Source: an uncultured Caulobacterales bacterium (GTDB lineage Bacteria; Pseudomonadota; Alphaproteobacteria; Caulobacterales; Maricaulaceae). Taken from it: a stretch of 64,000 nucleotides of DNA. Location: assembly GCA_938009235.1 (NCBI GenBank), contig CALLIK010000004.1:1-64000 (forward strand). Direction: 5' to 3'. A program made the translations under genes and the position numbers. Numbering within the stretch: the stretch's first letter is position 1; each line of letters starts with the position of its first letter. This document shows, piece by piece, positions 37,997-48,380 of the stretch. The notes beneath the pieces were generated by a model. That model searched no databases. It saw only the letters and a program-made list of their open reading frames with translations, and was not told where the DNA came from.

Positions 37997-38872
37997 TTAG
38001 GTCAGGAAATCTGCGAAGATAGCGAGCGCGATGAGTAAACCGAGGGCAGGCCAGAACCAACGACCAAGGGCAGTTGGCGCACTGGGTGGAGGCATATTGG
38101 ATTCGAACGTCGGTGTGTCTTGGCGCGTAAGCCTCATGCGCCGGTTTAGCCACTCAATTTGGTTAGATTTTTGATAACTCATTTGACTGACTTCATCCCA
38201 GCTCATCGTTTTGAAAAGCGAGGCTGAGAGTGATGGCGAGAGTTTTTGAGGGAGTTTTTCGGGTTGATCAAAATGCGGTGTGTCTTGATCATAGTACCCA
38301 TGAAAGCGGAGGATCGCATTCATCAGTAAATCTTCGAAATCAACGTAGTCATCAATGTCCAACTGTCGCGCTGTCCTGAAAAGTTGGTTCCATTTGTCTC
38401 GGTCGTTGTAGTTATCCGGTGTGTCTAGCAAGTCTTCGATGTCTTTCTGCAAGGCAGGAGCTTGCGGGACATTTGGCTTTGGGGCTGTGTTGAACTGAAC
38501 GGGCGCTTCAAGAGATGGTGTGGGTCCAATGGAATAGCTTGTTGGGCTAGGCTCTACGGGGACGTCAGGAATCATATCGCCATAGGTGAGAGATCTCGTA
38601 TTTAATTCTGGGTCGACAACTTCATTAGGTGACACTTCATCAGTTGAGGCTGGCGCTGCCTCTTGTACAGCTTCCCATTCCGCCTTTTGCGCCGCATGTT
38701 CAAGCATGGCGAGGGCTGTGTCATGTGCGTCCCGTAGGCGCATGAACCCTTCAGGGTCGTCTTCTGGTCGGGTCTGTTTGAGCTGACGAGAATAGGCGCG
38801 CTTGACCTCTTTGCGGTCCTGCGGAGCGGCCTCAAGACCTAAGGTCACGTAATAAGGTTCGTGTTTTGCCAT
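37997..38872 (-). CDS. J-like-domain membrane protein lacking a recognisable HPD motif
   Basis: YYVTLGLEAAPQDRKEVKRAYSRQLKQTRPEDDPEGFMRLRDAHDTAL; C-terminal TM ALGRWFWPALGLLIALAIFADFL; 3 nt from the Hsp70 gene. Confidence 0.75.
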   Translation of the reverse strand: MAKHEPYYVTLGLEAAPQDRKEVKRAYSRQLKQTRPEDDPEGFMRLRDAHDTALAMLEHAAQKAEWEAVQEAAPASTDEVSPNEVVDPELNTRSLTYGDMIPDVPVEPSPTSYSIGPTPSLEAPVQFNTAPKPNVPQAPALQKDIEDLLDTPDNYNDRDKWNQLFRTARQLDIDDYVDFEDLLMNAILRFHGYYDQDTPHFDQPEKLPQKLSPSLSASLFKTMSWDEVSQMSYQKSNQIEWLNRRMRLTRQDTPTFESNMPPPSAPTALGRWFWPALGLLIALAIFADFLT

Positions 38873-38875
38873 GGA

Positions 38876-40576
38876 CTAAAACACGTCCATATTGTCGAGT
38901 TGATCTAGGAAGGCCGTGACGTCGTTTCGGGCGAGTTTAATGTCGGTGTCGTTTTGCTTACTTAGAACTTGCTCGAATTGAACGAGATTATGTTCAATGG
39001 CGGAGCGTACATCGCCGAGGTGGTTTTCATAGGCGGCTTTCAAACGATTGATGATAGCTGCGTTTTCGCCAACGTCGCGTGGATGGATCTTCAATTTATC
39101 CAAGGCTTTTAACCGGGTTTCGATTTCAGCTTGGCTGAGGCTACCAGGATTGCCTTCCAAGATAAGCTGCTTGGTTACGCCTGTTTCGACAACGGTCACG
39201 AGGACCTCTAATACGCCCGAGACATCATAGGTGAAGCGGATGTCAAAATCCTGATGCTTGCCTTTTTCCTTTGGCAACCAAACGGTGATTTCGCCGAGAG
39301 GGACATTGTCCTCAACACGCGGGCTTTCACCTTGATAGACTTGAATGCCGACCTTGTCTTGTCCCGGCCGCGTCGTGGAATTACGAACGACGCGCGAGGC
39401 AGGAATGACAGTATTGCGCTCGATAATGGGTTGGAAATAACCGCCTTCATATTGGTTCGGTCCGACTTCGCGGGAGATCGCTGTGCCAAGTGTGAACGGA
39501 CTAACATCTGTCATGACGATGTCTTCTAACGCTTCATGGCGGTCTAGCAGGCCAGATTGCACGCCTGTTCCGAGCGCGATGACTTCGTCTGGGTCGAGGC
39601 TGTGTTCTGGAAATTTCTTGAGCAAGCGCGTCACCATGGCTCTGATGACGGGCATACGCGTTGCGCCGCCGACGAGGATAATGCGTTCAATGTCTGAACT
39701 CCGAAGTCCCGCATCTGAGATGGCGCGCTGTAGAGGCATGCGCATTCTGGACTGTAATTTTTGCGTTAGCTCTTCAAATTTAGGGCGATCAATCGTGAGT
39801 TCTTTTTCGCGCTTGCCCTGTAGGTATTTGACCGTGACATCAGTTTTTTCTGAGAGAGCAAATTTGGCTTTGTTCGCGAGATCGCGCAGGCGGCCTAAAT
39901 CTGTGGGTTTCATTTTCTCGCGAGTGGTTTCAAGTTGCGCAATGAAGTGATCTTCCACCGCAGTTGTAAAGTCTTCACCGCCCAAGAAGGCATCGCCCGC
40001 GCTGGAGCGCACTTCCATGACGCCATCAAAGATTTCCAAAATTGAGACGTCAAATGTTCCGCCACCTAAATCAATTACGAGGATGGTGTTCTCGTCATCC
40101 TTCGCGGATAGGCCGTAAGCGAGGGCGGCTGCAGTGGGTTCGTTGATCAGGCGTTCGACTTTGAGGCCAGCCATTTTACCCGCAGCGTAAGTTGCCTTGC
40201 GTTGGATGTCGTTGAAATAGGCAGGCACAGAGATAATGGCGCGGTCAACAGTTTCGCCCAAAAAGGCTTCTGCGTCGGCTTTGAGTGAGCGCAGGACGAG
40301 GGCGGAGAGGTCTTCCGCTTTGTACTGCGTCTTGCCTAATGGGTGCTGTTTGGCCGTCCCCATTGCGCGCTTAAATCTCGCCACAGTCTTTTCTGGATGT
40401 GTGATCAAACGGTGTTTCGCGGCTTCGCCCACCAAGACATCACCTTTGTCTGAGAGGCCCACAACAGAAGGGGTCAAAAAGCTCCCTGCGCCATTTGCAA
40501 TCAGTTTCGGGCCTTCATCCGTGAAGACTGAAATAAGAGAGTTGGTCGTGCCGAGGTCAATGCCGACGAGTGCCAT
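38876..40576 (-). CDS. hscC: HscC-type Hsp70 chaperone
   Basis: [41 protein letters not shown]; short C-terminal region [34 protein letters not shown] resembles recalled E. coli HscC. Confidence 0.85.
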   Translation of the reverse strand: MALVGIDLGTTNSLISVFTDEGPKLIANGAGSFLTPSVVGLSDKGDVLVGEAAKHRLITHPEKTVARFKRAMGTAKQHPLGKTQYKAEDLSALVLRSLKADAEAFLGETVDRAIISVPAYFNDIQRKATYAAGKMAGLKVERLINEPTAAALAYGLSAKDDENTILVIDLGGGTFDVSILEIFDGVMEVRSSAGDAFLGGEDFTTAVEDHFIAQLETTREKMKPTDLGRLRDLANKAKFALSEKTDVTVKYLQGKREKELTIDRPKFEELTQKLQSRMRMPLQRAISDAGLRSSDIERIILVGGATRMPVIRAMVTRLLKKFPEHSLDPDEVIALGTGVQSGLLDRHEALEDIVMTDVSPFTLGTAISREVGPNQYEGGYFQPIIERNTVIPASRVVRNSTTRPGQDKVGIQVYQGESPRVEDNVPLGEITVWLPKEKGKHQDFDIRFTYDVSGVLEVLVTVVETGVTKQLILEGNPGSLSQAEIETRLKALDKLKIHPRDVGENAAIINRLKAAYENHLGDVRSAIEHNLVQFEQVLSKQNDTDIKLARNDVTAFLDQLDNMDVF

Positions 40577-40783
40577 GAAGATGAGCCTTTGAAGTGATAA
40601 TCCTATGCTTTTCGTCCCGTTTGGTTGGAACGAAGTCAAGGCCGGTCCCTCTAATAGCTGTAAAATTACGTGTAGAATTTTTGAACTACCGTTTTCCAAT
40701 CGTCATTGTGTTGAGGTAGGTCAGTAAGAGGTTTTAGGCATGATGAATGAAGTCATGAACTGGATACAGGCTTATGTCTGACC

Positions 40784-41317
40784 TTAAGACTTGAGAACAC
40801 TATCCGCAGCGGCTTCGAAAACACTATTATCTTTGAGGCTGTCTGAGGCGATTAATGCGCCTGCTAATGTGGCGACACCCGCTTTTGCTCGTGAGGGGGC
40901 GTTTTCAAAGCCTGCGTCTTGATAAGCGTCAGTTAGCCAATTGATATTGCTTTGAAAGAAGTTGGCGACTGAAGAGTTGACGTCTTCGGGAAGGCTGCGG
41001 GCTTCTGCGCCTAAGACCACGCAAAGGCACAGAAGCTCTTGTTCAATAAGCGCGTTGCGATGAAGGTCTATAAAGGCTTCGATTTTTTCAATCGGGTTTG
41101 CCGCGTTTTCTGTCGCGCTATTTAGAGCGGTGCGGAAATTTTCCGAATACCGCTTCACTAGCTCTAAGCCTAGGTCCGCCTTTTTAGGGAAGTGGTAGTG
41201 CAAGCTTGCGCTTTTAATACCGATTTCGCCTGCAATTTCACGAAATGAAACTGCATTATATCCGCGTGCGCGCATGCTGGTTTCAGCGATATCTAAAATG
41301 CGTTCTCGTTGGCTCAT
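40784..41317 (-). CDS. TetR/AcrR-family regulator
   Basis: RERILDIAETSMRARGYNAVSFREIAGEIGIKSASLHYHFPKKADLGLELVKRYSE. Confidence 0.93.
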   Translation of the reverse strand: MSQRERILDIAETSMRARGYNAVSFREIAGEIGIKSASLHYHFPKKADLGLELVKRYSENFRTALNSATENAANPIEKIEAFIDLHRNALIEQELLCLCVVLGAEARSLPEDVNSSVANFFQSNINWLTDAYQDAGFENAPSRAKAGVATLAGALIASDSLKDNSVFEAAADSVLKS

Positions 41318-41357
41318 GATTATTGTTTGACTTAAATTATAGAAGAAAACAAGCTTG

Positions 41358-41373
41358 CCTATCATGTGATAGG
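41358..41373. promoter_or_regulatory. Candidate TetR operator
   Basis: Perfect 16-bp palindrome CCTATCATGTGATAGG in the tetR/cupin intergenic region; overlaps the -35 position of a minus-strand TATAAT box at 41336-41341. Confidence 0.6.
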
Positions 41374-41463
41374 TTGTTATTTGCGTCGGCGTAAATCAGT
41401 TGAATGAAGCTTCTATACGCCAGTATGTTTTAGGCCTGTATTCGAGCCACATAGGAGAGCGAT

Positions 41464-42120
41464 ATGCACTTGAATGCTGACTTTAGTCAACGCGTCGCAA
41501 TCGATACAAATGCGATGGCGTGGGAGAAATCCCCTATGGTAGGTGTAGAGCGCCGAAAGCTTGACCGCATTGGAGACGAAGTTGCACGCGCGACCTCACT
41601 GGTTCGATATGCGCCTGAGTCTTATTTTAGTGAACATACGCATAGTGGGGGCGAAGAGTTCTTCGTTCTTGAGGGCGTCTTCTCTGATGAACATGGCGAC
41701 TATCCAGCCGGTACATATGTCCGCAACCCGATAGGGACAGCGCATACGCCGCATTCCAAAGATGGGTGCGTAATTTTTGTGAAACTTCAGCAATTCGTTG
41801 AAAGTGACACAGAACAGTTTTCAATCAATACGCGTGACGCAAAATTCTCACCTGGGCAAGTGCCTGGCCTGAGTGTTCTGCATCTGCACAGCCATGAAGG
41901 CGAGAGTTGCGCGTTGGTACGTTGGGCACCGGGCACGAAGTTTGCGCCTCATCGTCATTTTGGAGGCGAAGAAATCCTTGTGCTGGAGGGGACTTTCCAA
42001 GACGAAATGGGCGATTACCCCAAAGGGACATGGCTCCGCAGCCCGCATATGTCGCAACATAATCCGTTCAGCGACGAAGGTTGTCTCATCTATGTGAAGA
42101 CGGGGCATCTGCCAGACTGA
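41464..42120 (+). CDS. Tandem ChrR-type cupin protein
   Basis: Two repeats: RYAPESYFSEHTHSGGEEFFVLEGVFSDEHGDYPAGTYVRNPIGTAHTPHSKDGCVIFVKL and RWAPGTKFAPHRHFGGEEILVLEGTFQDEMGDYPKGTWLRSPHMSQHNPFSDEGCLIYVKT. Confidence 0.85.
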   Translation: MHLNADFSQRVAIDTNAMAWEKSPMVGVERRKLDRIGDEVARATSLVRYAPESYFSEHTHSGGEEFFVLEGVFSDEHGDYPAGTYVRNPIGTAHTPHSKDGCVIFVKLQQFVESDTEQFSINTRDAKFSPGQVPGLSVLHLHSHEGESCALVRWAPGTKFAPHRHFGGEEILVLEGTFQDEMGDYPKGTWLRSPHMSQHNPFSDEGCLIYVKTGHLPD

Positions 42121-42213
42121 CCTGATATAGACCGTTAGGGGCAAAACACTTGCAATTTTGGCGCTTTGCCGACATATCGCGCGTCAAATCATCCCTTTAA
42201 AGACGAGCGTAAT

Positions 42214-43872
42214 ATGGCCCGCCAATTTTGCTACCACATGCAAGGTCTGACGAAGAAATTCGGCAATAAGACCATTCTAGATAATGTGCATCTTTCCTTT
42301 TATCCTGATGCCAAAATTGGCCTGATCGGTGTGAACGGTGCAGGTAAGTCGACCTTGATGAAAGTTATGGCTGGCGTCGACACCGAAGTGACAGGTGAGC
42401 ATTGGGCCGCCGAGGGCACAAAGGTCGGTTATCTTCCTCAAGAACCTAAGCTCGATATGGATAAGACGGTTTGGGAAAATGTGATCGAAGGCTGTGAAGA
42501 TAAGCAGATTTTTGACGCCTATAACAAAGTCGCTGTGGATATGGCGACAGAATATACCGACGAGTTGATGGAGAAGATGACGGCTCTGCAAGAGCAAGTC
42601 GACGCGCGCGATGCGTGGGATATCGATTCTAAGATTGAAATGGCGATGCAAGCTTTGCGTTGTGCACCCAAGGAAAGCCCAGTGACATCACTGTCGGGCG
42701 GTGAGTCTCGCCGTGTTGCTCTGTGTCAGTTGCTTCTGTCGAAACCTGATCTTCTTTTGCTCGATGAGCCAACCAACCATTTGGATGCTGAAACTGTCGC
42801 ATGGTTAGAGAGCTATCTCGTCGCGTATAAAGGCGCGATCATTCTGATTACCCATGATCGCTACTTCCTAGACAACATCACAAATTGGACTCTCGAAGTT
42901 GACCGTGGCCGGACCTATCCGCACGAAGGTAACTATTCGTCTTGGTTGGGCGCAAAAGCCAAACGTATGGACCAAGAGGGCCGCGAAGGGGATTCCAAGA
43001 CGAAAGCGCTTAAGCGCGAACTAGAATGGATCCGTTCAAACCCGAAAGCGCGCCAGACGAAATCCAAAGCGCGTATTAGTGCCTATGAAGAGCTACGTAA
43101 TTCTGCAGATACCGAAGTTGTGTCTCATGCTGAAATTCGTATCCCGATGGGTCAGCGCATGGGTAACATCGTTGTTGAAGCTGATAATGTGTCCAAAGGA
43201 TTCGGCGACAAGCTCTTGATTAAGGATTTGTCCTTTAAGCTTCCACGCGGCGGTATTGTAGGCGTAATTGGTCCAAACGGTGCGGGTAAAACCACATTGT
43301 TCAAAATGATCACAGGCGAAGAGCAACCTGATGACGGTACGTTCAAGGTCGGCGAGACTGTTGAACTTGGCTATGTTGACCAAAACCGTGCGGCGCTCGA
43401 CCCTTCCAAGAACATCTGGGAAGCCATTTCCGATGGTCTGGACATCATTGTTATGGGTAAACGCGAAGTTCCATCCCGAGCTTATGTTGGGTCCTTCAAC
43501 TTTAAAGGTACTGATCAACAGAAGAATGTTGGACAGCTTTCGGGCGGTGAGCGTAACCGCGTGAACTTGGCGAAAATGCTAACGAAGCCTGCGAACTTAC
43601 TACTGCTCGATGAGCCAACCAACGATTTGGACCGTGAGACATTGTCGTCCCTCGAAATTGCCTTGGAAAAATTCCCAGGCTGCGCCGTGGTCATCTCGCA
43701 TGATCGCTTCTTCCTCGACCGTGTTGCCACACATATCCTTGCCTATGAAGGTGACAGCCATGTTGAATGGTTCGAAGGTAACTTCGCGGATTACATCGAA
43801 GACAAAAAGCGTCGCCTCGGTCCTGATGCCGACATGCCGAAGAAGCTGAAATTTGTGAAGTTTGATCGCTAA
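42214..43872 (+). CDS. ettA: Energy-dependent translational throttle protein EttA (ABC-F)
   Basis: Two ABC domains (GVNGAGKSTLMK, LSGGESRRVALCQLLLSKPDLLLLDEPTNHLDAETVAWLE; GPNGAGKTTLFK, LSGGERNRVNLAKML). Confidence 0.96.
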   Translation: MARQFCYHMQGLTKKFGNKTILDNVHLSFYPDAKIGLIGVNGAGKSTLMKVMAGVDTEVTGEHWAAEGTKVGYLPQEPKLDMDKTVWENVIEGCEDKQIFDAYNKVAVDMATEYTDELMEKMTALQEQVDARDAWDIDSKIEMAMQALRCAPKESPVTSLSGGESRRVALCQLLLSKPDLLLLDEPTNHLDAETVAWLESYLVAYKGAIILITHDRYFLDNITNWTLEVDRGRTYPHEGNYSSWLGAKAKRMDQEGREGDSKTKALKRELEWIRSNPKARQTKSKARISAYEELRNSADTEVVSHAEIRIPMGQRMGNIVVEADNVSKGFGDKLLIKDLSFKLPRGGIVGVIGPNGAGKTTLFKMITGEEQPDDGTFKVGETVELGYVDQNRAALDPSKNIWEAISDGLDIIVMGKREVPSRAYVGSFNFKGTDQQKNVGQLSGGERNRVNLAKMLTKPANLLLLDEPTNDLDRETLSSLEIALEKFPGCAVVISHDRFFLDRVATHILAYEGDSHVEWFEGNFADYIEDKKRRLGPDADMPKKLKFVKFDR

Positions 43873-43993
43873 TTAATTGAAGACGGGTCGGGTTAATCCG
43901 ACCTTAGGCCGTTTTTGATACAGTCTGAAGCATGGAATTGCTTCAGATACCTAACGAGTACGAAATTAGAGGTACTTGACAAAGAGTAAGCGA

Positions 43994-45913
43994 ATGGCGT
44001 TTCATGACTTTATGAAATACTTTGTGCCGTTAGGTTTTTTGTTCTTAAGCGGCTGCTCTCAAGTGGCTCAAGAGTCCTCTTATCTTACGCCTCCACCTAT
44101 TATTGTAGATCAGTTTGGTTATTTGCCGGCACTCGACAAAATTGCGATTATTAAAGATCCAATAATTGGTTTTGATGCGGGTCAGTCTTTCACACCTAGT
44201 CAGCGCTTTAGCGTCATAGACCAAAAGACGGGTATGTCCGTTTTTACAGGAGAGCCAAAGGCTTGGAATGATGGCGAAGTAGACGATGTATCTGGTGATC
44301 GCGTATGGCGATTTGATTTCTCATCTGTGCGTACGCCTGGACATTATGTCATACGAGATATTGAACAGGGCGTAGATAGTTATGAGTTTGAAGTTTCCAC
44401 TACGGTCTATAAACCTGTTTTAAAGGCTGCCTTTAAGACTCTATATTTACAGCGTGCTGGATTTGAAAAACGTCCACCATTTGTTGACGCAGCCTTTCAA
44501 GATAAAGCCAGTCATTTACGTAAAGGGCAAGACCCTCAAGCGCGCCTCTTTAACAGTATGAACGACAAATCTACGGAACGGGATTTGCGCGGCGGCTGGT
44601 ATGATGCGGGCGATTATAACAAGTACACGAGTTGGACCGCTAATTGTATCATGCAGTTATTGGCCGCTTATTTAGAAAACCCAACAGTTTGGACCGATGA
44701 TTTTGGTATCCCAGAATCCGGCAATGGAACCCCTGACATCTTGGACGAAGTTAAATGGGGTCTAGATTGGCTTGAACGTATGCAGAATGAAGATGGCGCC
44801 ATGCTGTCCGTCATGAGCTTGGCCTCTGCATCGCCGCCGTCTGCTGCAAAGGGATCAAGCAGATATGGCCCACCAAACTCATCTGCAACGATGACTTCAG
44901 CTGGCGCATTCGCTATGGCGGCTAAAGTTTATGGCGAGATAACTGGATTTGGTGTTGACTCGCAGCGGTATACTGACCGTGCAGAAAAAGCTTGGCGTTG
45001 GGTTGAGGTGAATCCGCGTGTTAAATTTTACAATAATGACACCCGAAGTGACTCTGTGGGCCTCGGTGCAGGCCAGCAAGAGGTTGAAGCAGATCGTATG
45101 GCGAAGAAAATGCTGATCTCCGCTATTCATATGTCAGCCTTGAAGCAAGACACTTATTATCACCGCGTGGTTGAAAGTATTTACGCTAAAGTAAAACCAA
45201 TGAACGCGGATACGCCGAATGGATTTGAAGGTAATATGGCCTTTGATATGCTTTATTATGCTGGATTGCCAGCGACTCCCAAAGCGTTCGCCAAGCAAGT
45301 TAAATCTGATTATACCTCCAATGTTTTGAATGCTTATAATGCTTGGCCAGTTATCAAGAACGATAAAGGTGCCTATAGGGCGAAAGTTGATGGATACTGG
45401 TGGGGAAGTAATTCTACAAAAATAAGGCGTGGTGAAGTCTTCACCCAAGCTATTCAAGCGAATGTTGGCGATGCGTCAAAGTTAGACTATCTGAATGCGG
45501 CGGTGGATTATGTGCATTATATTCATGGGGTGAACCCTCTGAATAAAACCTACTTGTCAAATATGGGCGAACTCGGTGCAGAGAATTCAGTCACTGAATT
45601 TTACCACTCATGGTTTGCAGATGGTACAGACTGGGACACAGTTGGAGCGTCTAAATATGGTCCAGCACCTGGTTTCCTCGTAGGAGGGGCTAACGCTGGG
45701 TATGAACGTGATTCTTGCTGCGACAATGTCTGCGGTGGCACGGGGGCAAAAATGTGCAAAATACCCGTTCATTCGCCTCCGAGTGGGCAACCGCCAGCCA
45801 AGTCGTACACTGACTTCAATGAAGGGTGGCCAATCAATAGCTGGGCTGTGACGGAAAGCTCTAACAGATATCAAGTCAACTATATTCGATTGTTGTCTAA
45901 GTTTTCTCGATAG
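43994..45913 (+). CDS. Glycoside hydrolase family 9 (cellulase-like) lipoprotein
   Basis: Lipobox FLSGC; N-terminal Ig-like domain; GGWYDAGDYNKYTSWTA, IHGVNPLNKTYLSNMG, NEGWPINSWAVTESSN. Confidence 0.88.
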   Translation: MAFHDFMKYFVPLGFLFLSGCSQVAQESSYLTPPPIIVDQFGYLPALDKIAIIKDPIIGFDAGQSFTPSQRFSVIDQKTGMSVFTGEPKAWNDGEVDDVSGDRVWRFDFSSVRTPGHYVIRDIEQGVDSYEFEVSTTVYKPVLKAAFKTLYLQRAGFEKRPPFVDAAFQDKASHLRKGQDPQARLFNSMNDKSTERDLRGGWYDAGDYNKYTSWTANCIMQLLAAYLENPTVWTDDFGIPESGNGTPDILDEVKWGLDWLERMQNEDGAMLSVMSLASASPPSAAKGSSRYGPPNSSATMTSAGAFAMAAKVYGEITGFGVDSQRYTDRAEKAWRWVEVNPRVKFYNNDTRSDSVGLGAGQQEVEADRMAKKMLISAIHMSALKQDTYYHRVVESIYAKVKPMNADTPNGFEGNMAFDMLYYAGLPATPKAFAKQVKSDYTSNVLNAYNAWPVIKNDKGAYRAKVDGYWWGSNSTKIRRGEVFTQAIQANVGDASKLDYLNAAVDYVHYIHGVNPLNKTYLSNMGELGAENSVTEFYHSWFADGTDWDTVGASKYGPAPGFLVGGANAGYERDSCCDNVCGGTGAKMCKIPVHSPPSGQPPAKSYTDFNEGWPINSWAVTESSNRYQVNYIRLLSKFSR

Positions 45914-45970
45914 AGGTCATATAAAGATTTTTTTATATACTTTTGTGTGGAGACTGCCTAGAACCGTTTT

Positions 45971-46933
45971 ATGGACGCAATCGCGACATATCTGAAAACA
46001 CTTGGCCATCCTGATCGGTTGCGCATATTGGCTTTGTTGAGCCAAGGCGAGTTGACGGTCAGCGAGTTAGTTCAAATCCTTGAACTGTCTCAGCCGCGAG
46101 TCACGCAATATATTAAATCACTCGAACAGGTAGGCATTGTTGAACGCATGCGCGAAGGTAGCTGGGTTTTCTCGCGCCTGAAACGGGGCCAAGAATCTAA
46201 TTCGACTATTCTTGCCGCAACGCTCGCGGCTTTATCCGATGACAATGAACAACTGGTATCTGACCGCGAGAGTCTGAATAAAGTTAGGGCAGATCGCTCC
46301 CTTCAAGCGGAAGCGTTCTTCGCCTCAGTCGCAAATGATCACGACCAATTAGGTCATGAATATCTCCCGCAAGAAGATATTGAGACTGCGCTACTGGGCC
46401 TTGTGCCTGGGCAGGAATTTTTACGAATGGTGGATTTGGGTACGGGCACTGGCCGCATGTTGAAGCTCTTCGCGCCGCATATCCGCAGCGGTGTTGGCGT
46501 AGATGATAGCGTCGACATGCTACGTGTTGCCCGCCACACATTATCTGATGATGCCTATACGCATATTTCTGTCCAACAGGCAGATTTGCAAGACGCGCCA
46601 TTAAAAGACGGCGCAGCTGACCTTGTCACATTACATCAGGTTCTGCATTTCCTTGAAGAGCCATCACGCGCGGTAAAAGAAGCTGCGCGATTGCTCAGTG
46701 AGGGCGGACACGTGCTTATTACTGATTTTGCGATGCATGATTTCGAAAATTACCGAGATGACTATGCGCATCGACGTCTCGGGTTTAACGACCACGATAT
46801 GCAACAATTTTTATCTGAGAACGGGTTTGAATTGACGAAAGTCCAAACGCTTCCAGCCCCTAATCCGGCAACGCCTGACGTTAAAATCTGGCACGCCATT
46901 AAAACCTCCACAGCGCTTTCAGCGACAGGATAA
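45971..46933 (+). CDS. ArsR-family regulator fused to SAM-dependent methyltransferase
   Basis: LKTLGHPDRLRILALLSQGELTVSELVQILELSQPRVTQYIKSLEQVGIVERMREGSWVFSRL + VDLGTGTGRMLKLFAPHIRSGVGVDDS. Confidence 0.93.
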   Translation: MDAIATYLKTLGHPDRLRILALLSQGELTVSELVQILELSQPRVTQYIKSLEQVGIVERMREGSWVFSRLKRGQESNSTILAATLAALSDDNEQLVSDRESLNKVRADRSLQAEAFFASVANDHDQLGHEYLPQEDIETALLGLVPGQEFLRMVDLGTGTGRMLKLFAPHIRSGVGVDDSVDMLRVARHTLSDDAYTHISVQQADLQDAPLKDGAADLVTLHQVLHFLEEPSRAVKEAARLLSEGGHVLITDFAMHDFENYRDDYAHRRLGFNDHDMQQFLSENGFELTKVQTLPAPNPATPDVKIWHAIKTSTALSATG

Positions 46934-46936
46934 GCT

Positions 46937-47866
46937 ATGAATGCCCGTCTACCTCTTCGTGATCCGAATGCACCCGTTGGCGCCATTGCGCGCGCCTCTG
47001 CAGAATCTCCCGACTTGAAAGTCAGCTTTGAGTTCTTCCCGCCGAAGAACCAGAAGATGGAAGATAAGCTATGGGCCTCCATTGAGAAGCTGGCAATTTT
47101 ATCTCCTGACTTTGTGTCCGTGACATATGGGGCAGGCGGCTCGACACGCGAACGCACGCATCGCACAGTTGCGCGCATGGTAGAGGAAACCAATTTTGCG
47201 CCCGCTGCGCATTTGACCTGTGTTGATGCTTCTCGTGATGAAATAGACGAAGTTGCGCTGGCTTATTGGGATGCAGGTGTACGCCATATTGTTGCGCTAC
47301 GCGGTGACCCGTCTGACGGGATCAGCAAAACCTACAAAGCTCACCCTGACGGTTACGCTTATGCGAATGATCTAACTGAGGGTTTGAAGAAGATTGCTGA
47401 TTTCGAAGTTTCTGTGTCCGCTTATCCAGAACAGCATCCTGAGAGTACAAATTGGTCTGTTGAGATTGATAACCTCAAGCGTAAGATCGATGCAGGGGCC
47501 ACACGAGCGATAACGCAGTTCTTCTTTTCGCCAGATGTTTTTTGGCGGTTCCAAGACCGCGTTTTGGATGCGGGTATAGATATTCCAATCGTGCCGGGCT
47601 TGATGCTGCAACCGAATTTCAAGGGCTTGGCCCGCATGTCTAAAATGTGCGGCGTTTCAGTGCCTGATTGGTATGCAGGATTGTTTGATGGGTTGGATGA
47701 TGATGCTGTGACACGTGATATGCTAACAGCTACTTTGGCGGCTGAATTGACTGCTGAATTGCGAGACCGAGGTGTTGATCACTTCCATCTCTACACATTG
47801 AACCGCGCTGAAATTGCGTCATCTGTTGGCCGTATATTAGGTCTGCATCAACGGCGGAAGGCATAG
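46937..47866 (+). CDS. metF: Methylenetetrahydrofolate reductase
   Basis: KVSFEFFPPKNQKMEDKLWASIEKL, FVSVTYGAGGSTRERTHRTV, ALRGDPSDG, ITQFFFSPDVFWRF. Confidence 0.97.
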   Translation: MNARLPLRDPNAPVGAIARASAESPDLKVSFEFFPPKNQKMEDKLWASIEKLAILSPDFVSVTYGAGGSTRERTHRTVARMVEETNFAPAAHLTCVDASRDEIDEVALAYWDAGVRHIVALRGDPSDGISKTYKAHPDGYAYANDLTEGLKKIADFEVSVSAYPEQHPESTNWSVEIDNLKRKIDAGATRAITQFFFSPDVFWRFQDRVLDAGIDIPIVPGLMLQPNFKGLARMSKMCGVSVPDWYAGLFDGLDDDAVTRDMLTATLAAELTAELRDRGVDHFHLYTLNRAEIASSVGRILGLHQRRKA

Positions 47867-47874
47867 CTAGTCGA

Positions 47875-48378
47875 ATGATGAAAAATCCGAAAAACCTCCT
47901 TATATTTGCCGTCCTTGGCGGTGTCGTTGGCGTGGGTATAGGGTTTGCCGTAACAGTTTTCGGAGCACAAATGGCGCAAGTTAACGCGGATATAGGAATG
48001 AAAACTGCGCCTTTAGCAATGCAAGATGTTCTGCGAGCCCAGCAAGAGGCCTGGAACGCAGGGGATATCGAAGAGTTTATGCAAGGGTATTTGCAGAGTG
48101 ATCAGCTTCGTTTTGCATCAGGTGGTGAGGTCACACTTGGTTGGGATGAAACCTTGAACCGCTATCAAAACCGTTATTCAGATCGCGCTAAGATGGGCAA
48201 GCTACAATTCGATATAAAGTCTGTGAAGGCTATCGGTAACGATGATGGTCTGATTTTTGGAAAATGGACGCTCATCCGTGATGCGGACACGCCCAGTGGT
48301 CTCTTCACGTTACATCTGAAAAAAGGCGATGACGGCTGGAAAGTCGTGTCCGACCACACCAGCTCCGCCTCAAATTAA
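47875..48378 (+). CDS. SnoaL/DUF4440-like (NTF2-fold) protein with N-terminal TM
   Basis: AMQDVLRAQQEAWNAGDIEEFMQGYLQSDQLRFASGGEVTLGWDETLNRYQNRY...GLFTLHLKKGDDGWKVVSDHTS. Confidence 0.8.
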   Translation: MMKNPKNLLIFAVLGGVVGVGIGFAVTVFGAQMAQVNADIGMKTAPLAMQDVLRAQQEAWNAGDIEEFMQGYLQSDQLRFASGGEVTLGWDETLNRYQNRYSDRAKMGKLQFDIKSVKAIGNDDGLIFGKWTLIRDADTPSGLFTLHLKKGDDGWKVVSDHTSSASN

Positions 48379-48380
48379 GC

